Shown here one piece after another: positions 5,774 through 8,145 of a stretch of 8,145 nucleotides of DNA. The DNA is from an uncultured Aquincola sp. (GTDB lineage: Bacteria > Pseudomonadota > Gammaproteobacteria > Burkholderiales > Burkholderiaceae), in contig CAKZXL010000543.1 in NCBI GenBank assembly GCA_937883885.1, positions 1-8,145 on the forward strand, read 5' to 3'. Both the position numbers and the translations under genes were made by a program. Within the stretch, counting starts at the first letter, position 1. Every line of letters begins with the position of its first letter. The notes beneath the pieces were generated by a model. It did no database searches. It was not told the origin of the DNA and was given only the letters and a program-made list of their open reading frames with translations.

Positions 5774-6651
5774 GCCGCGTCCCGCAGGCCACCGATGCGT
5801 TGCAGCCAGCACGCGGCCGACAGCATGTCCGCCGCCCCGCCCGGCGACAGGCGGCGCGCCACGAAGTCCTTGCCGATCGCTTCGGCACGCCATCGGCCAT
5901 CGGGCTGAGCAGCGCCCCCTGCCGCCATGAAGCCGCGGGCTGCGGCCTGTGCATGGCGCAGCCCGGCCAAGCCTCCGCGGTGCGCCAGGTTGCTGTCGTC
6001 CAGCACCGCCATGGTGGCGAACAAGGCATCGGTGCGCGCGACCCAGACAGACCGGCCGCGCGCCAGACCTTCACGCAAGGTGGGCACGGTGACGCCGAAC
6101 AACACGGGGAACCCCAGCGCCGCTTCCTGCGCGGCACTGCGCAGGCCGAGCCGTCGCGCCGCCATGCCGCCCGGCAGCGACGAGGGCCGCGCGGCCTTGT
6201 GGGCCAAAGCCTCACCCCAATGCCGGCGCAAGACCGCTTGCAGCTGCTGGGGCGTGGGCAGCTGGCCCGCAGCGGCCAGTGCGCCGCCGGCCGCACACAA
6301 CAGACCCAGCAGGAAGATGGCGCCGCGGTGCGTGTTGACACCGCCGGTGGCCGCCAGCATGCGCTGCTCGGCGTCGAGCCCGCTGCGCTGCAACTCACTG
6401 AAGGGCGCCGCCTGCGTACCCAACTCGGCCATGCGCACAAAGTAGCCGCGCAGCGCAAACAGGCTGCGGGTGAAGGTTTGCGCGTCCATGTCGTCATGGC
6501 TGCCGACATCGGTCAGCGTGACCAGACCCGGCTTGGGCGACAGCGCCAGTTCGTCGTACAGCGCCGACGATGCCGCCCGCCCCAGGGTCAGCGGTGTGAC
6601 GGTCGGGGCAACTGCCTCCCGCTGCGCGGAATCCCTCCGAGAGGACATCAT
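5770..6651 (-). CDS. mdcB: Triphosphoribosyl-dephospho-CoA synthase
   Basis: A 293-residue CitG/MdcB-family enzyme making 2'-(5''-triphosphoribosyl)-3'-dephospho-CoA from ATP and dephospho-CoA, the precursor of the malonate decarboxylase ACP prosthetic group. Family landmarks are LSPKPGLV (37-44), SHDDMD (51-56), GVNTHRGAIF (104-113), the DALFATMAVLDDSNLAHRGG stretch, and the C-terminal LSPGGAADML (268-277). The start ATG at 6651 forms an ATGA overlap with the mdcG stop, and its own stop overlaps the mdcH start in the same way, implying translational coupling. A second ATG directly follows, so the start could be 6648. It lies between mdcG and mdcH, unlike the Klebsiella layout where mdcB is near the front of the operon. 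Confidence 0.95.
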   Translation of the reverse strand: MMSSRRDSAQREAVAPTVTPLTLGRAASSALYDELALSPKPGLVTLTDVGSHDDMDAQTFTRSLFALRGYFVRMAELGTQAAPFSELQRSGLDAEQRMLAATGGVNTHRGAIFLLGLLCAAGGALAAAGQLPTPQQLQAVLRRHWGEALAHKAARPSSLPGGMAARRLGLRSAAQEAALGFPVLFGVTVPTLREGLARGRSVWVARTDALFATMAVLDDSNLAHRGGLAGLRHAQAAARGFMAAGGAAQPDGRWRAEAIGKDFVARRLSPGGAADMLSAACWLQRIGGLRDAA

Positions 6652-7340
6652 GCTGCTTCCGCCGTTTCCGCCGCTTCGGGGCACGGCACCTGAAGGGGGG
6701 CCGGCGACCAGCGCAGGAAGCTGCGGTCGATGGTGCGTACCAGCAGGGCGCGGCTGGCGCCGCTGCGCCAGGCCTGCCACTCGCGCCAGGCAACGGCAGC
6801 GCCGTCTTCGAACATCAACTCGCCGTCCACGCGGGGCAGCCCTTGCGGCGCATGCGCCAGCAGCGCGGCCACGGCGTCGGCGGTCGCGTCGTCCCCCACG
6901 CCGATCCAGAGGTCGATGTCGGAACCCCGGCGCACGTGGCTCAGGCCGGTGAGCGACCGCCAGCCGCGGCTGCCGTACACCCGCGCCTGGCCACCCGCCG
7001 CGGCCAGGCTGTGGCACCAGGCGCGCCAGGCATGCCCGACCTTGCGCGGCAACTGCGGTGCGATGTCCTCGGTACGGGGGAACTCGTCGAACCACAGGAT
7101 CTCCTGCCACGCCACACGCAGCGCGATCCTGCGGTGGCCGAACTCCGCCGGCGCGGGCAAGCCCACGCTGACGCCGTCCACCGCAGCCTGCTCCGGCTGC
7201 CGCGTCACCACCACCGGCAGCCGATGGGCTGCCCACCACGTGGTGCAGCGGCGAGACTCGTCGTCAGCCTGCTCGGCACCGATGCGCAACCAGGCGGCCG
7301 GCGACAGATAGGCCAATTGATGTCGGCGCAAAGTGACCAT
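6648..7340 (-). CDS. mdcG: Phosphoribosyl-dephospho-CoA transferase (malonate decarboxylase holo-ACP synthase)
   Basis: A 230-residue protein that attaches the phosphoribosyl-dephospho-CoA prosthetic group to the serine of the ACP (MdcC), using the MdcB product. The nucleotidyltransferase-type core is visible: GSRGW (123-127) followed by GSDIDL (139-144) with Asp141 and Asp143 as likely metal ligands. Also visible are VDGELMFEDGAAVAWREW (171-188) and VRTIDRSFL near the end. The ATG at 7340 has GAGG about 8-9 bases upstream; a GTG at 7352, four codons earlier, would overlap the mdcE stop as GTGA and is an equally legitimate start. The stop overlaps the mdcB start by 4 bases. Confidence 0.92.
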   Translation of the reverse strand: MVTLRRHQLAYLSPAAWLRIGAEQADDESRRCTTWWAAHRLPVVVTRQPEQAAVDGVSVGLPAPAEFGHRRIALRVAWQEILWFDEFPRTEDIAPQLPRKVGHAWRAWCHSLAAAGGQARVYGSRGWRSLTGLSHVRRGSDIDLWIGVGDDATADAVAALLAHAPQGLPRVDGELMFEDGAAVAWREWQAWRSGASRALLVRTIDRSFLRWSPAPLQVPCPEAAETAEAA

Positions 7341-7348
7341 GGGCCGCC

Positions 7349-8059
7349 TCACGGCGCCTGCAGCACGCGCTCGATGACGCTGGCCGCCAGGCGTCGCCCG
7401 CCGCGCTCGGCCCCCAGCCGCGCGCGCTGGTCGTCCACCGGCGCATGGGCCAGCGCATCGCGCAGGCAGGCGGCCAGGTCATCCCGCCACAGCCGGCGCA
7501 CACCACCCATGGCCACGTAGTTGTCCACGCCCGGCGCAAACACGGGGTTCGACCGTGACAGCTCGGTGAGCATCTCCTCCGGCAACTTCGTCACGCGCGC
7601 CATGGCGGGGATGCGCATCACCCGGATCTCGGCTTCGGGCAGGGCGTCGCAGGCATCGGCGATCAGGCCCGAGGTGATGAAGCCCCCCGACAGCGCCTGG
7701 TCGTACACCAGCCCGAGCACGCGATGGCCGCGACGGCGCGCCAGGTCGATGCACAGGCCCAGGTGGGCCATGGCGCGGTTGATGCCCAGCAGCTCGTCGC
7801 GCCGACGCAGCTGCTGGCCTTGCGTGTCGATCAGCAGCAGGATGGCGCGCCCCGGGTGGGCGGCCACAGTGTCCAGCACGGCCCGGGCCTGCTGCAGCGC
7901 CAGCTGCACCCCGATGGGCGCATGACCGGTGGTGCCGATGACGGTGAGCGGCTGGCCGTCGAACACGACCGTGCCCTGCAGAAAATCGCCCTCCTGGGCC
8001 ACGCCGTGCAGGCCATGGTCGGGCCCGAACAGCGTGATGGCCAACTGTCTCCAGTTCAT
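7349..8059 (-). CDS. mdcE: Malonate decarboxylase gamma subunit
   Basis: A 236-residue carboxyltransferase-fold (crotonase superfamily) subunit that works with the beta subunit MdcD to decarboxylate malonyl-S-ACP to acetyl-S-ACP without biotin. Recognisable stretches are IGTTGHAPIG (41-50), DTQGQQLRRRDELLGINRAM (78-97), YDQALSGGFITSGLIAD (119-135), PEAEIRVMRIPAMARVTKLP (141-160) and NPVFAPGVDNYVAMGG (171-186). The ATG at 8059 has a strong GGAGG upstream and overlaps the mdcD stop as ATGA. From general knowledge of MdcE proteins it appears slightly short, but no conserved block is visibly missing. It is a separate gene here; in some bacteria MdcD and MdcE are fused. Confidence 0.94.
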   Translation of the reverse strand: MNWRQLAITLFGPDHGLHGVAQEGDFLQGTVVFDGQPLTVIGTTGHAPIGVQLALQQARAVLDTVAAHPGRAILLLIDTQGQQLRRRDELLGINRAMAHLGLCIDLARRRGHRVLGLVYDQALSGGFITSGLIADACDALPEAEIRVMRIPAMARVTKLPEEMLTELSRSNPVFAPGVDNYVAMGGVRRLWRDDLAACLRDALAHAPVDDQRARLGAERGGRRLAASVIERVLQAP

Positions 8060-8145
8060 CGCACGTCCTCCAGGGCCACCTTGCGCAGGCCACGCACGGC
8101 GTCCACCTCCAGGTCAGCCACCTGCCCGGCCTGCTCCACGCCCAA
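8056..8145 (-). CDS. mdcD: C-terminal end of malonate decarboxylase beta subunit (partial)
   Basis: Only the last 29 codons and TGA stop are in the window; the gene continues beyond the right edge. The reading frame is open to the edge and ends in a 4-base ATGA overlap with mdcE. The tail itself (ending GLRKVALEDVR) carries no diagnostic motif. The assignment rests on operon position, since mdcD immediately precedes mdcE in known malonate decarboxylase clusters. Confidence 0.75.
   Translation of the reverse strand: MGVEQAGQVADLEVDAVRGLRKVALEDVR

Noticed and set aside
5774..5893. N-terminal extension of MdcH
   Set aside because: The added 40 residues lie within mdcB in another frame, are Arg/Gly-rich, and would displace the GQGHQ motif from its usual position near the N-terminus.
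6652..7239. N-terminal extension of MdcB overlapping mdcG
   Set aside because: It is the out-of-frame reading of mdcG, which has clear motifs of its own. MdcB homology begins after the ATG at 6651.

Overview
This is a GC-rich window, by eye around 70% GC, with strongly G/C-biased third codon positions. It is gene-dense, and the gene families point to a betaproteobacterium, probably Burkholderiales; that placement is an inference from composition and gene content. I see no RNA genes, mobile elements or CRISPR arrays. Three functional blocks are present.

Block 1 (1-2963, minus strand) has an AcoR-like sigma-54-dependent activator with GAF, AAA+ and Fis-type HTH regions (2963-1029). Downstream on the same strand lies a gamma-glutamyltransferase-family amidohydrolase of the HpxW/YwrD type (974-1), cut by the window edge before its catalytic threonine. 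The short gap between them holds a strong inverted repeat that reaches into the ribosome binding site of the second gene.

Block 2 (2964-4842, plus strand) is transcribed divergently from the activator. A 287-bp intergenic region contains a 17-bp near-perfect palindrome, a tandem octamer and a good sigma-54 (-24/-12) promoter candidate facing the plus-strand genes. Those genes are an exported PQQ-dependent sorbosone/sugar dehydrogenase-type beta-propeller and a small exported cytochrome c, overlapping by one base. The simplest reading is an inducible periplasmic oxidation module: the activator binds the palindrome, opens the sigma-54 promoter, and the dehydrogenase passes electrons to the cytochrome. 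The substrate cannot be read from the sequence.

Block 3 (8145-4871, minus strand) is the distal part of a biotin-independent malonate decarboxylase operon in the order mdcD (C-terminal end only), mdcE, mdcG, mdcB, mdcH. mdcDE, mdcGB and mdcBH are joined by 4-base ATGA overlaps, and mdcEG by a GTGA overlap or an 8-base gap depending on the mdcG start. MdcD and MdcE form the decarboxylase part, MdcB and MdcG make and attach the triphosphoribosyl-dephospho-CoA prosthetic group to the acyl carrier protein, and MdcH loads malonate onto it. mdcA and mdcC are expected beyond the right edge. Block 3 converges with block 2, with only 28 bases between the stop codons.

The strongest leads are the unassigned sigma-54 circuit controlling the dehydrogenase/cytochrome pair, and the divergent GGT-family enzyme with its RBS-associated hairpin.
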